Part shown: positions 34,938 to 43,651 of the stretch, piece by piece
How the letters are laid out: every line of letters begins with the position of its first letter
Position numbering within the stretch: the first letter of the stretch is position 1
Assembly (NCBI GenBank): GCA_900541875.1
Contig: UQLF01000009.1
Location: 1-64,000 of the forward strand
Source of the DNA: an uncultured Collinsella sp.
Lineage (GTDB): Bacteria > Actinomycetota > Coriobacteriia > Coriobacteriales > Coriobacteriaceae
DNA length: 64,000 nucleotides
Direction of reading: 5' to 3'
Position numbers and translations under genes: made by a program
The notes under the pieces: model-generated
Told to the model about the DNA's origin: nothing
The model's input: only the letters and a program-made list of their open reading frames with translations
Database searches by the model: none

Positions 34938-36404
34938 ATGAACGAAAACGAACTGACCGGTCTGCTCGAGTCTTTAAGGCGCATGGGCTCGGACGATCTT
35001 AACGTCGAGGTCAAGGAGAGCGCCACAACGCTTTCCCGCGACGTATGGGAAACGGTCAGCGCTTTCGCAAACACCGCCGGCGGCATCATCGTACTCGGAG
35101 TGAGCGAGCGCGCGGGTTTTGTCCCAGTTGCAAACTTTGAGACCGAGAAAGTGCTCAACCAATTCGTGGCGGGCATGGGCGATGCCGGCGGTCGCGGAAA
35201 GCTGGCCAATCCGCCCAAATACACCATTGAGCGCGTGGAGCTCCAGGGCACCGTGGTTCTGGTCATCACGATTGAGGAGCTCGACCCGTCGAGCAAGCCT
35301 TGCTATGTCATAGAGCGGGGCGCCCAGGGTGGCAGCTACAAGCGCATCGATGACAAAGATGTGCCGCTTTCATCGACCGAGGTGCTCGCATTGGCGTCAT
35401 ACGGTCGAGCGACTCCGAGCGATCGCGACGCGGTGGTGGGCGCGGGCGTGGACGATCTCGACGAGACGCTGGTCGACCGTACGATAGACCGGGCTTTCTC
35501 GTTGACGCCCCGGGCAATGCGCGGCGCGCCGGACAAACAAACGAAGCTGGAGCGCCTAAATTTCCTTGATTCCCAGGGCAATGTCACCAAGGCTGGACTC
35601 CTAGTTGCGGGCACCTACCCTCAGCAGTTTTATCCCAAGCTCTTTATCGACATGGCTGTCTATGCGGGGACCCGGAAAGGCACGGCGGGGTCGCTGAGGT
35701 TCATGGACCACACAATCTGTGAGGGAACGTTGGGCGAGATGATCTCGGATGCTGTCGCGGCCGTCGCCAAGAATTTGCGGCGAACCTCGACCGTCCAAGG
35801 CGTCTCGCGTGTCGACTCGCTGGAGATTCCCGAGGAGGTTCTGCGCGAGGCAATCGCCAACGCCGTAATCCATCGAGAATACGGGGATCGGTTCTGTGGA
35901 CAATCGATTGCCGTCGACGTCTTTGACGATCGTGTCGAGGTGACGAATCCTGGCGGCCTTTACGGGGGAAAGACTCGCGAGAACTTGTTTGACGGCAGCT
36001 CCCGATGCCGTAACGCGACGCTCGTGAAACTCATGTCGATTGTCCCGCTGCCGGATGGCGCAGGTTCGCCGGCTGAGGGCAATGGCTCGGGCATCCCGAT
36101 GATGATCGATGCCATGCGCGCGCATGGTCTGGCCGAGCCCCTGTTCTGCCCGGGGTTCGATCGGTTCAAGGTCGTACTTTACCGTTCAAAGATCGAGCCG
36201 GTCGATCATAGCGGGGGCTTAATTGTGACGGCACTCAAACACTACGGCGAGCTGGGGACGCGTGAGCTGGCAGAACGCACGGGGCTTACAATTTCCCAGG
36301 TTAGGTCGCGCGTCAACGCGCTCATTGCTCAAGGCGAGCTTGAGCCCACGGCGCCGGCGACGAGCCGCAACCGCAAGTATCGACTGTCAGAGCGCGTGGA
36401 ATAA
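34938..36404 (+). CDS. Schlafen/AlbA_2-domain protein with ATPase-like and winged-helix domains
   Basis: This is a 488-residue protein. The ATG at 34938 has AAAGGA seven bases upstream and beats the GTG at 34932. Residues about 20-140 form an AlbA_2 (Schlafen) domain (VEVKESATTLSRDVWETVSA, then FANTAGGIIVLGV). Residues about 290-390 resemble a GHKL-type ATPase domain (LREAIANAVIHREYG, VTNPGGLY). The last 60 residues form a winged helix (LGTRELAERTGLTISQVRSR). Such proteins are annotated as putative transcriptional regulators and occur in mobile and defence regions. The GAGAGATAA array upstream suggests autoregulation. No protein partner is adjacent on this strand. Confidence 0.85.
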   Translation: MNENELTGLLESLRRMGSDDLNVEVKESATTLSRDVWETVSAFANTAGGIIVLGVSERAGFVPVANFETEKVLNQFVAGMGDAGGRGKLANPPKYTIERVELQGTVVLVITIEELDPSSKPCYVIERGAQGGSYKRIDDKDVPLSSTEVLALASYGRATPSDRDAVVGAGVDDLDETLVDRTIDRAFSLTPRAMRGAPDKQTKLERLNFLDSQGNVTKAGLLVAGTYPQQFYPKLFIDMAVYAGTRKGTAGSLRFMDHTICEGTLGEMISDAVAAVAKNLRRTSTVQGVSRVDSLEIPEEVLREAIANAVIHREYGDRFCGQSIAVDVFDDRVEVTNPGGLYGGKTRENLFDGSSRCRNATLVKLMSIVPLPDGAGSPAEGNGSGIPMMIDAMRAHGLAEPLFCPGFDRFKVVLYRSKIEPVDHSGGLIVTALKHYGELGTRELAERTGLTISQVRSRVNALIAQGELEPTAPATSRNRKYRLSERVE

Positions 36405-36504
36405 ATGCGTTAGTGGACGAGGCGAACCAATAATCGACCTTCAATTGGCGCCCACTAAGGTAAAGCGGTTGTTGCTCAGTCGACGGTGATGCTAATGACT
36501 CGGC

Positions 36505-36996
36505 TTACGCCGGCATGGCCCCGAACCCGTCTATCAAGAACAGCCTAAGAACCAGCTTGATGACATATCCCGGTTTGACTTCAGCCGTGTCAAAGACGTG
36601 ACGCTCGGCGAGCTCGCTGCAGTATGCATAGATGTCGCGGATAAGGTCCGCGCCCGAAAGCGTAAACATGTAGCCTGCGTCCGAAAGCGCATTGGGCGCG
36701 GCGGGCAACTTGGCCATGTGGCAGAACGTTTGCAGGTCGGGCGCCATAACATTCTGGTAGTCGAGGTGGCCGTTGACATCCTGTTCGGCAAGCTCCAATT
36801 GGCGCACAAAATCCAGCGCCGCTGCTAACACAAAGCTCGGCGTAGGCGCATTGACGTCCTGAGTGGTCGCCACGAGCCTGCCCGCCGCCTGTGTGACAAG
36901 CCAAGCGACCTCGCGCTGGCAACGCACGGCCTTGCGCGTAACCGGCTTGATGGACGAAGAAGAAACGCTCCCCTTAGGCGGATTCGAAGCAGCCAT
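36505..36996 (-). CDS. Hypothetical protein, helical
   Basis: This is a 163-residue protein with no motif I recognise. The N-terminus is Ser/Pro/Lys-rich and the rest looks helical, with TQAAGRLVATTQDVNAPTPS and FVLAAALDFVRQLELAEQDV as the clearest segments. The C-terminus (GYVIKLVLRLFLIDGFGAMP) is hydrophobic but too short and mixed for a sure membrane helix. It is divergent from the HNH nuclease gene and convergent with the Schlafen-type gene. A minus-strand GGAGGG near the ATG supports the start. Its position in an accessory block makes a mobile origin plausible. Confidence 0.6.
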   Translation of the reverse strand: MAASNPPKGSVSSSSIKPVTRKAVRCQREVAWLVTQAAGRLVATTQDVNAPTPSFVLAAALDFVRQLELAEQDVNGHLDYQNVMAPDLQTFCHMAKLPAAPNALSDAGYMFTLSGADLIRDIYAYCSELAERHVFDTAEVKPGYVIKLVLRLFLIDGFGAMPA

Positions 36997-37211
36997 AAGA
37001 CCCTCCCATGAACAATCCGGCCCAACAAGCCCGGATGAAACACGTGCTACATCAGTATACAGGGAAGTGGGGTAGCGGGGTACAAGCGCGCCAGCGGCAA
37101 ACCGAGAGCATCAACGATGTGCCGATCGCGGAATGAGATCTCGTAATAATTGACTCTCGGCCATATTATTGAGGGGCATGACTCGCGTTCGTATGGTTGT
37201 AGGTGCTGGCG

Positions 37212-38294
37212 ATGAACGACATTGACCTTGCTGTTCCGTTGATGGATGGACCAAGCTATGACCGCGCCTGCAGTCTCGTGCCTTCCGAATACGTTGAGGC
37301 ATGGGAGTGGTTTCTGGGTGAGGAACAGCGCGGCGGCGTTTGGACCAGCCTTCCGCACCACACCAAGGAAGATAGCCCTCAGTATCAGTACCGTTTGAGA
37401 ATTGGCTCGGACTTCTTTCCCGTAACGCGGGATTCAGGGATCTTCTGGCCGGGCCAGGATCGGGTGAAGCAAGATCCCAATAAGATCTTTGCGCTTTCGG
37501 TCCATAACTCTAAAAAGAGCTTCTACACCGATGTGCCTCCGCTCTATTTGGACGATGGCACGTGGGTCATTAAGTATTCGGTTCAAGCGCCAGGCGCCGT
37601 TGGTTCTCGAGACCAAGACTATAACCGTAAAATGCTCAACTGCATGGAATGTGGCGTTCCGGTCGGAGTCATATTTGCAACCGAGGTGGGCTATAAGGTG
37701 CTCGGCCTTGCGTTTGTTGAGCGGTTCGAGCCCGAAAACGGATGGTTTGTTCTGCACGGTCCTGTTCATAAAGGCGGACCGGACCCTCGTTTTGCACCCG
37801 ACATGAGTTATCTGAAGCACATGCCCGTCGATATTGAGTTTGCCGGACAGGGTACGACCGACGACGAAAAGGTCCGCTATGCGTTAAGGCGCGAGCGATT
37901 GGGGCAGCAATGGTTCCGCAAGCAGCTCGTTGCCGCCTATGATGGCCGTTGCGCGGTGTCGGACTGCGGCGTCAGCGAAGCTCTGGAGGCTGCACATATC
38001 GAGAATTACTCGGGACCCAAATCGCAGGTTGCCAGCAACGGCATTCTGCTTCGGCGCGACTTACATGCTTTATTCGATGCTCATCTGATTTCGTTTGAGC
38101 CTGTTTGCGGCGAATATCGGCTGTGCGGATCGTACCTGCTGGATAAGACCGACTACGCTTCCTTTGCGGGTGCGACGCTAAGGCAGCCGAATGAGCGTCA
38201 GTGGCGACCCAATACGGTGTTTCTTGAGGCCCATCGCATCGAGTTCGATCGCTCGGAAAAGAAGCGTGAAAAGGCGGGGCTTCTGCCGTATTAG
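37212..38294 (+). CDS. HNH endonuclease
   Basis: This is a 360-residue protein whose C-terminal third carries an HNH nuclease domain: YDGRCAVSDCGVSEALEAAH, then NGILLRRDLHALFDAHLISF. Both the metal-binding and catalytic His residues are present. The N-terminal 230 residues are unrecognised and may bind DNA or sense a modification, as in McrA-like or standalone restriction enzymes. The ATG at 37212 lacks a strong ribosome-binding site; the GTG at 37203 is an alternative. No methyltransferase is adjacent, so a modification-dependent or solitary nuclease is more likely than a classical restriction system. Confidence 0.8.
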   Translation: MNDIDLAVPLMDGPSYDRACSLVPSEYVEAWEWFLGEEQRGGVWTSLPHHTKEDSPQYQYRLRIGSDFFPVTRDSGIFWPGQDRVKQDPNKIFALSVHNSKKSFYTDVPPLYLDDGTWVIKYSVQAPGAVGSRDQDYNRKMLNCMECGVPVGVIFATEVGYKVLGLAFVERFEPENGWFVLHGPVHKGGPDPRFAPDMSYLKHMPVDIEFAGQGTTDDEKVRYALRRERLGQQWFRKQLVAAYDGRCAVSDCGVSEALEAAHIENYSGPKSQVASNGILLRRDLHALFDAHLISFEPVCGEYRLCGSYLLDKTDYASFAGATLRQPNERQWRPNTVFLEAHRIEFDRSEKKREKAGLLPY

Positions 38295-38416
38295 CGTATT
38301 TGGCTTTGGCGGTCTTTTACGATCGTGTCTTTTGATCGGATCGCGTGGCGATGCAATCTCGCGCGCACTTGCTGGTGCATGCTCTTCCTGGTTTGAATAA
38401 CGGGAAGGGAGCGAGC

Positions 38417-38701
38417 GTGAGCTGGCGAGGCGATATTGCGATGGGGAAGTACGGAAAACTGCCGTGTGCCCTTATAGACAACAATATGTTTCCGAGCGTA
38501 GAGGTTGATCGCGGGTCGTTTGTCGTCACCTGCCCTTGCTGCGGCTCGCAAATACCGTGTCTCGACATTCGGTTCATCGATGCGCGCGACAGACTCAGCG
38601 ACGAAGTGAGGAAACGTACGGGCGTTCATATGCCGGTGTATCCGGAGAAATGCCCTGTTTGTGGCCTCGATATCGTGTACGACGCCGGCGACGAGGGATA
38701 G
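38417..38701 (+). CDS. Small zinc-ribbon protein
   Basis: This is a 94-residue protein starting with GTG at 38417 after GGGAAGGGAGCGAGC; an upstream in-frame ATG at 38345 has no ribosome-binding site. It has paired cysteine knuckles, CPCCGSQIPC near residues 44-53 and CPVCG near residues 82-86, which look like a split zinc ribbon. It follows the HNH gene by about 120 bases on the same strand. The function is unknown; a nucleic-acid-binding accessory of the nuclease is one option. Confidence 0.6.
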   Translation: MSWRGDIAMGKYGKLPCALIDNNMFPSVEVDRGSFVVTCPCCGSQIPCLDIRFIDARDRLSDEVRKRTGVHMPVYPEKCPVCGLDIVYDAGDEG

Positions 38702-38738
38702 GTGATGCAGAGGGGTTGGCTGTGAGTGTCTTTTGCCT

Positions 38739-39425
38739 CTATAAATAAATCCCCTCACCAAGCTGCTTATGGAACTCGGCGTGATGGCCGCGTGCCCAGG
38801 TAAAGAGCGCCTGGTCAAAGTCGGTGCGCGTGGTCGGGACGCCAAAGACGCCGGCAACTTCGACGCGCACAAACTCCAGTGCCGGCAGCTTGTTGATGGC
38901 AGTGAGGGCAAACGGGGACGAGGGCTCCTCGAACAGATAGCGGCTGCCTTGCAGCGCGTCGCAACTGGTGCACGTGTTGCCGAGCGACGGGGCTTTGGAG
39001 GCTCGCGCGCCTACGGGCTTGTAGCCGCAGCGCTTATGAAGGTAGTCGCGGATCTCGCCCGGCACGCAGCCAAGAGCGGGCACGATGGCGAGTGCGTTGG
39101 CGTTGGCCGTGTCGATGGCAATGTGCCCGGCTTCGTTGGGCGCGTGCGCGATGGCGATGCTCTTGTCGTTATCGGTTCGATAGGGAATGCCGAAGGCCGC
39201 GACCGAGGTCTCTTTGTGGCACTTCCAGCACTCGCGCTTGCCCAGTACTAAATATATATACGGCGCTGAGGGGTCGGATCGGTCAACACCGGGCAGCCAC
39301 TCGGCAAAGGGCTCGGGGTTGACGCCGCTGGGTACATACCAGATCTTCTTGGTCCGGTCCCATTTGGCGCCCAGCGCCTTGGCTTCTTCTTTGTGCGAAA
39401 AGGGGACATTGAGCTCGGTGCGCAT
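38739..39425 (-). CDS. DUF5710-domain protein with zinc-finger cysteines
   Basis: This is a 228-residue protein. The ATG at 39425 is preceded by AAGGAGCCGCC on the minus strand. The N-terminal 45 residues match the DUF5710 pattern (FSHKEEAKALGAKWDRTKK, IWYVPSGVN), found in plasmid, phage and conjugative-element proteins and often near primases. CWKCHK and a later CTSCD may bind zinc. The remainder is unrecognised. It ends the accessory block before tRNA-Val. From 39426 to 39719 I see no gene. Confidence 0.7.
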   Translation of the reverse strand: MRTELNVPFSHKEEAKALGAKWDRTKKIWYVPSGVNPEPFAEWLPGVDRSDPSAPYIYLVLGKRECWKCHKETSVAAFGIPYRTDNDKSIAIAHAPNEAGHIAIDTANANALAIVPALGCVPGEIRDYLHKRCGYKPVGARASKAPSLGNTCTSCDALQGSRYLFEEPSSPFALTAINKLPALEFVRVEVAGVFGVPTTRTDFDQALFTWARGHHAEFHKQLGEGIYL

Positions 39426-39719
39426 GGCGGCTCCTTGGTGCTGCAGGTGCAAGTGGCTCAAGGATACCGCAGGGCGCAGACATCGCGGCGTTTTGCTGAG
39501 AAGTTGCGGCTCGGATGGGTTCGAGACGCGTTGGTCTCGGCCTCGGTGGCTATTGGGGCGGTTTTGATTGACTGCGGAGTCAGCCGGGATAGGCACCTGG
39601 GTCGCTGACGCGGTTTTGTGTATGGACAGGGTGGTTGTTTGGGTGGTTGGAGTTGCCAGCGGATTTGGCGACATAAAACAAAACAGCCCATAGGACATAG
39701 CCTCTGAGCTGCGAACATT

Positions 39720-39794
39720 TGGTGGGCGTTAGAAGATTTGAACTTCTGACCTCTTCCGTGTCAGGGAAGCGCTCTCCCCCTGAGCTAAACGCCC
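39720..39794 (-). tRNA. tRNA-Val (anticodon GAC)
   Basis: Read on the minus strand, GGGCGTT pairs with AACGCCC, followed by A and an encoded CCA. The D arm is TAGCTCAGGGGGAGAGCG, the anticodon stem CTTCC/GGAAG encloses CTGACAC with anticodon GAC, and the T arm is AGAAG-TTCAAAT-CTTCT. The clover leaf is complete. Its 3' end faces the accessory block at lower coordinates. Confidence 0.95.
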
Positions 39795-40083
39795 GATCAA
39801 GGGTGCGCAAGCGCGCAAGGGATAATATAACGGAGCCTGAACTCGGTGGCAAGAACATTTTTAAAAATCGCTTACATTGTGGAATTCGGGGGCTTTGCCG
39901 TATCCATCTCAAAAGAGCCTGCTGCCGCGATTTGGCTGTCGCATAATGCAAGGCCATTGCGGTATCGAGCTATGGAAAGACGCCTGCGGAATTGTCCTAC
40001 CGATAAGCGGACAAGCCTCCAGCTGGTGACTTCGCCGTGGTAAGGTAAGCCGAATTGTTTCCAGGCTGTTTCGGGGGAGTGGA

Positions 40084-41106
40084 ATGAGCAAAGAGTGTGT
40101 CGAGCAGGTCGAAGGCACAGGGGCTTCGGTGCCGATGACCGATATATCGAACATTGATGTGCCCGAGGGCACCGACGAGCTCAGCCGCAACACCCGTCGC
40201 GCCTGGCGCGACCGCCTGAACAGCGCTTCGACGCGCAAGATGATCACGGGCGTCTTGGCTACGCTGGTGGGTGGTTCGTTTTGGGGCTTCTCGGGCACCA
40301 GCGCGAGCTTTCTGTTCGATACCTACCACGTCGATACCTTGTGGCTTATGAGCGTGCGTCAGATTCTCGCCGGTCTACTCTTTATGGCCGTGGTTGTTAC
40401 GCGCGACCGCGAGCGCCTGATTAAGCTCTGGACCACACCCGCCGATCGCAAGCAGCTGCTGCTCTTTACCGCCTTTGGCCTGCTGTTCAACCAGTTTTGC
40501 TATCTTTCGGCCGTGCGCCTGACGAACGCCGGAACCGCGACGGTGCTCCAGTGCCTGCAGCTCGTTATCATCATGGGCTACACCTGCGCGATCGATCGCC
40601 GCATGCCGCGTACTCGCGAAGTCATCGGCATTGGCCTGGCTCTGGGTGGAACCTTTTTAATCGCCACCGGCGGCGACCCCACCAGCCTGAATATCTCGCC
40701 GCTTGGCCTGGCAGCAGGTCTTATGTGTGCGGTCAGCGCCGCGTGTATGGCGGTGATTCCCGCCAAGATCCTGCCCGAATACGGCAGCCCCATCGTCACG
40801 GGCTCGGCAATGCTCACGGCGGGCGTGGTCTCGTGCGTCTTCGTGCAGCCCTGGGCGCATATGCCGGCGCTCGACGCTGCCGGCATCGAGGCGCTCGCGG
40901 TGTTCGTGGTTATCGGCTCGTTTTTTGCTTACATGCTTTATATGCAGGGCGTTAAGGACATCGGCTCGGTGCGCGCGAGCCTCATTGGAACTGTGGAGCC
41001 GGTTTCGGCGACCATCACCAGCGCCGTTATGCTGGGCACGGTGTTTTTGCCGACCGACCTTATCGGCTTTGTCATGATCATCGTGATGATGTTCCTCACG
41101 GTGTAG
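40084..41106 (+). CDS. EamA/DMT-family transporter
   Basis: This is a 340-residue protein with a 50-residue polar N-terminal extension followed by ten hydrophobic segments in two EamA repeats. Landmarks are GGSFWGFSGTSASFLF at the first helix and VRASLIGTVEPVSATITSAV at the ninth, the classical DMT pattern. The ATG at 40084 follows GGGGGAGTGGA. It differs clearly from the DMT protein at 15302. The substrate is unknown. It stands alone between the tRNA and the DUF4012-type gene. The gap before it (39795-40083) shows only AT-rich promoter-like sequence. Confidence 0.88.
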   Translation: MSKECVEQVEGTGASVPMTDISNIDVPEGTDELSRNTRRAWRDRLNSASTRKMITGVLATLVGGSFWGFSGTSASFLFDTYHVDTLWLMSVRQILAGLLFMAVVVTRDRERLIKLWTTPADRKQLLLFTAFGLLFNQFCYLSAVRLTNAGTATVLQCLQLVIIMGYTCAIDRRMPRTREVIGIGLALGGTFLIATGGDPTSLNISPLGLAAGLMCAVSAACMAVIPAKILPEYGSPIVTGSAMLTAGVVSCVFVQPWAHMPALDAAGIEALAVFVVIGSFFAYMLYMQGVKDIGSVRASLIGTVEPVSATITSAVMLGTVFLPTDLIGFVMIIVMMFLTV

Positions 41107-41255
41107 CTGGCGTCGCCGCCAAGACAGAAAAGGTGTTGTGCCGCATTTTCGCCAATTGACGTCCGTGTCTGGAGTTTAGCTGTCGATGCTCAAAATGCCA
41201 TAAACTAGTAACGTTATGGACTTTTTCATTGCGACTCAATTGCGAGGATTTCTTT

Positions 41256-43568
41256 ATGGCTGGTAATCACTTTAAGGGCAGCGATAGCGGCCGTCCTGCA
41301 GTTCCGCCGCGTCCGAACGGTGCTGGTAAGGCCGGCACGCCGGGCGGCGCTGGACAGGGCGGTTCCGGTAAGCGCGTGTCCCCGGGCGAGACGGCGATGT
41401 TTACCGCTCTGTACGAGCAGTCTCAAAAGGCAAAAAAGACCGGCCGTGCAAGAGGGAATGTCTTTGCGGGCGGTGCAACCTCCACGTCGCAGCCGGGCGG
41501 GGCTCCTTCGGTACCCGCGAACAACGCAGGTGCTGCCAACGCCGCGAATGCCGCCGGCAACGTTAATGCCGACAAGGCCGCCAACAATACTCCCTCTGCC
41601 GGTGGCGCGGGGCTTACGGGTAACCTTGGCACGATTTACACCGGCGCCTCCGAGACTGGCACGTTCGCCCGCCTGGATGATAGCGGTGCCGAGTTTGCGG
41701 GCTCGGGTTCCAAGGAAGATTATTACGATTTTGGCTTGAACTACGGTAGCGACGCTTCGTCGAGTTCGACCTCTGACGGTCTGGTCCGTCATCGCCATCG
41801 CAAGGGCGAGCGCAAAAAGCGTCACACCGGCGCCATTATTGCCGCTGTAGTCGCGGTGCTTCTCGTTGCGCTTGGCGCAAGCGGCTTCATGCTGCTTAAC
41901 TCGGCAAAGACCGTAAAGAGCGAAGCGAAGGAGGCTGTCGAGATCGTCGGTGGCCTTAAGGACAAGGTCACGTCGGGCGATTTTTCGACGCTGCCTGACG
42001 ACGCGAAGAAGATCGATGAGCTCTGCAACAGCATGAAGGCGGAGACCTCGAGCCCGCTGTGGGCGGCGGCTTCGTTTATCCCGGTGTATGGCAGCGATAT
42101 CAATGCGGCCCGCACCATGATCGACGCCCTGTCCGATGTCTCGAGCAATGCGCTGGTTCCCATGGCCGATAACCTTTCGCAGGCTACGCCCGGCAAGCTG
42201 TTCCAGGACGGCATGATTAACGTGTCCGCGCTGCAGGCGGTCGCCGATTCGCTTTCCAGCAGCTCGAAGGTGTTCAAGAGCGCCAACGAGAAGGTCCAGG
42301 GCATTGGCGATACTCATATTTCCCAGGTGACCGAGCTGGTCGATAAGGCCAAGGACGGCTTTGCCACCCTCAACGGTGCGGTTGACGCGGCGGAGAAGGT
42401 CGCCCCCGTCCTTCCCCAGATGCTCGGCGCCAACGGCCAGACGCGCAACTACCTTATGTACGCCATGAACAACGTCGAGATTCGTGCCTGCGGCGGCTTT
42501 GGCGGTTCGCAGGGCCTGATTTCGGTCACTGACGGCCAGATGTCGATTGGCGAGTTTGTTCCCCGCATTGGACTCAGCGAGGATGAGGCAGTCGAGAGCG
42601 TCGACGAAGAGGATGAGGCGCTATTCGGCAACCACAGTAACCTGTACAACTCGGGCAACACCTATTCGCCTGATTGGCCCCGCAACTCGCAGCGTGTCGC
42701 AGCCCTGTGGAAATCTCAATATGGTCAGGACGTTGATGGCGTCATCGGTATCGACCCGGTGTTCCTGCAGTACCTGCTGGGCCTGGTCGGTAACGTGTCG
42801 CTGCCCGACGGAACGGTTGTCGACGGCACCAACGCCGCAAAGGTCCTCATGCACGATGTGTACTGGAACTATCCGGTCGAGGAGTCTGACGGCATCTTTG
42901 CATCCGTCGCCAGCGCTGCCTTCGACAAGATCCTTGGCGGTATTGGCGATGTCGATGTTACGAAGCTTGTCAGCGCCGTTGAGCGCGGTGCCGAAGAGGG
43001 CCGCCTGATCGCTTGGATGAGAAACGATGATGAGCAGAATGCCATCAAAGAGACGGGCATTGACGCTTCGCTGCCCGATCCGGATGATCCGAGTGCCGAT
43101 CCCGTTGCCGGCGTTTACTTTAACAACCTGAGTTTCTCCAAGCTCGACTGGTACCTGAACGCCGACACACAGATTGGCCAGGGCATCAAGAACGGTGACG
43201 GCACGTGCTCGTATCGCATCACCGTTACCCTGACGAACATCATGACGCAGGAGGAGGCCGGCAAGCTGCCCGACTACGTCGCGGCGAGCGTGCCCGATGC
43301 CGCGCGCGACGACGAGCGTCTGAATGTCTCACTGTTTGCCCCGACGGGCGGCAACATCAGTGACCTTACGGTTGAGGGCACCCAGTTTGGTCTTGGCGCC
43401 GCTACGTGGCATGGAATCCCCTTCTATTCGGGTACCGTTGACCTGCATGCTGGCGAGACGACGACGATCACGTATACGCTGACCACGTCGGCCGAGGCGG
43501 GGGACAAGCCGCTTACGCTGCGTCAGACTCCTACATGCCAGGCGGCTCGCGACAGCGCGTCGGCGTAG
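41256..43568 (+). CDS. DUF4012-type envelope protein
   Basis: This is a 770-residue protein. The ATG at 41256 has GAGGA upstream. Residues 1-190 are low-complexity (Gly/Ala/Asn-rich, with many Asn-Ala repeats). One transmembrane helix follows near 195-220 (HTGAIIAAVVAVLLVALGAS), so the bulk is extracytoplasmic. The outer part has DUF4012 landmarks: RNYLMYAMNNVEIRACGGF, and GVIGIDPVFLQYLLGLVGNV. The family is common in actinobacterial envelopes, often near polysaccharide genes; the function is not established. An intrinsic terminator follows before glmM. Confidence 0.83.
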   Translation: MAGNHFKGSDSGRPAVPPRPNGAGKAGTPGGAGQGGSGKRVSPGETAMFTALYEQSQKAKKTGRARGNVFAGGATSTSQPGGAPSVPANNAGAANAANAAGNVNADKAANNTPSAGGAGLTGNLGTIYTGASETGTFARLDDSGAEFAGSGSKEDYYDFGLNYGSDASSSSTSDGLVRHRHRKGERKKRHTGAIIAAVVAVLLVALGASGFMLLNSAKTVKSEAKEAVEIVGGLKDKVTSGDFSTLPDDAKKIDELCNSMKAETSSPLWAAASFIPVYGSDINAARTMIDALSDVSSNALVPMADNLSQATPGKLFQDGMINVSALQAVADSLSSSSKVFKSANEKVQGIGDTHISQVTELVDKAKDGFATLNGAVDAAEKVAPVLPQMLGANGQTRNYLMYAMNNVEIRACGGFGGSQGLISVTDGQMSIGEFVPRIGLSEDEAVESVDEEDEALFGNHSNLYNSGNTYSPDWPRNSQRVAALWKSQYGQDVDGVIGIDPVFLQYLLGLVGNVSLPDGTVVDGTNAAKVLMHDVYWNYPVEESDGIFASVASAAFDKILGGIGDVDVTKLVSAVERGAEEGRLIAWMRNDDEQNAIKETGIDASLPDPDDPSADPVAGVYFNNLSFSKLDWYLNADTQIGQGIKNGDGTCSYRITVTLTNIMTQEEAGKLPDYVAASVPDAARDDERLNVSLFAPTGGNISDLTVEGTQFGLGAATWHGIPFYSGTVDLHAGETTTITYTLTTSAEAGDKPLTLRQTPTCQAARDSASA

Positions 43569-43606
43569 GGTTTTTCTGGTAGCGCAGATAATCGAGTACC
43601 ATTTTG

Positions 43607-43640
43607 GGGCGGACAGGCAATCTGTCCGCCCCTATTTTGT
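43607..43640 (+). terminator. Intrinsic terminator before glmM
   Basis: GGGGCGGACAG pairs perfectly with CTGTCCGCCCC (loop GCAAT) and is followed by TATTTTG. The glmM ribosome-binding site begins right after it. Confidence 0.82.
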
Positions 43641-43651
43641 AAGGAGAGCGC

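Noticed and set aside
39426..39794. Phage-type attachment site at tRNA-Val
   Set aside because: I could not find a second copy of the tRNA 3' end in the adjacent block, and there is no integrase gene in the window.
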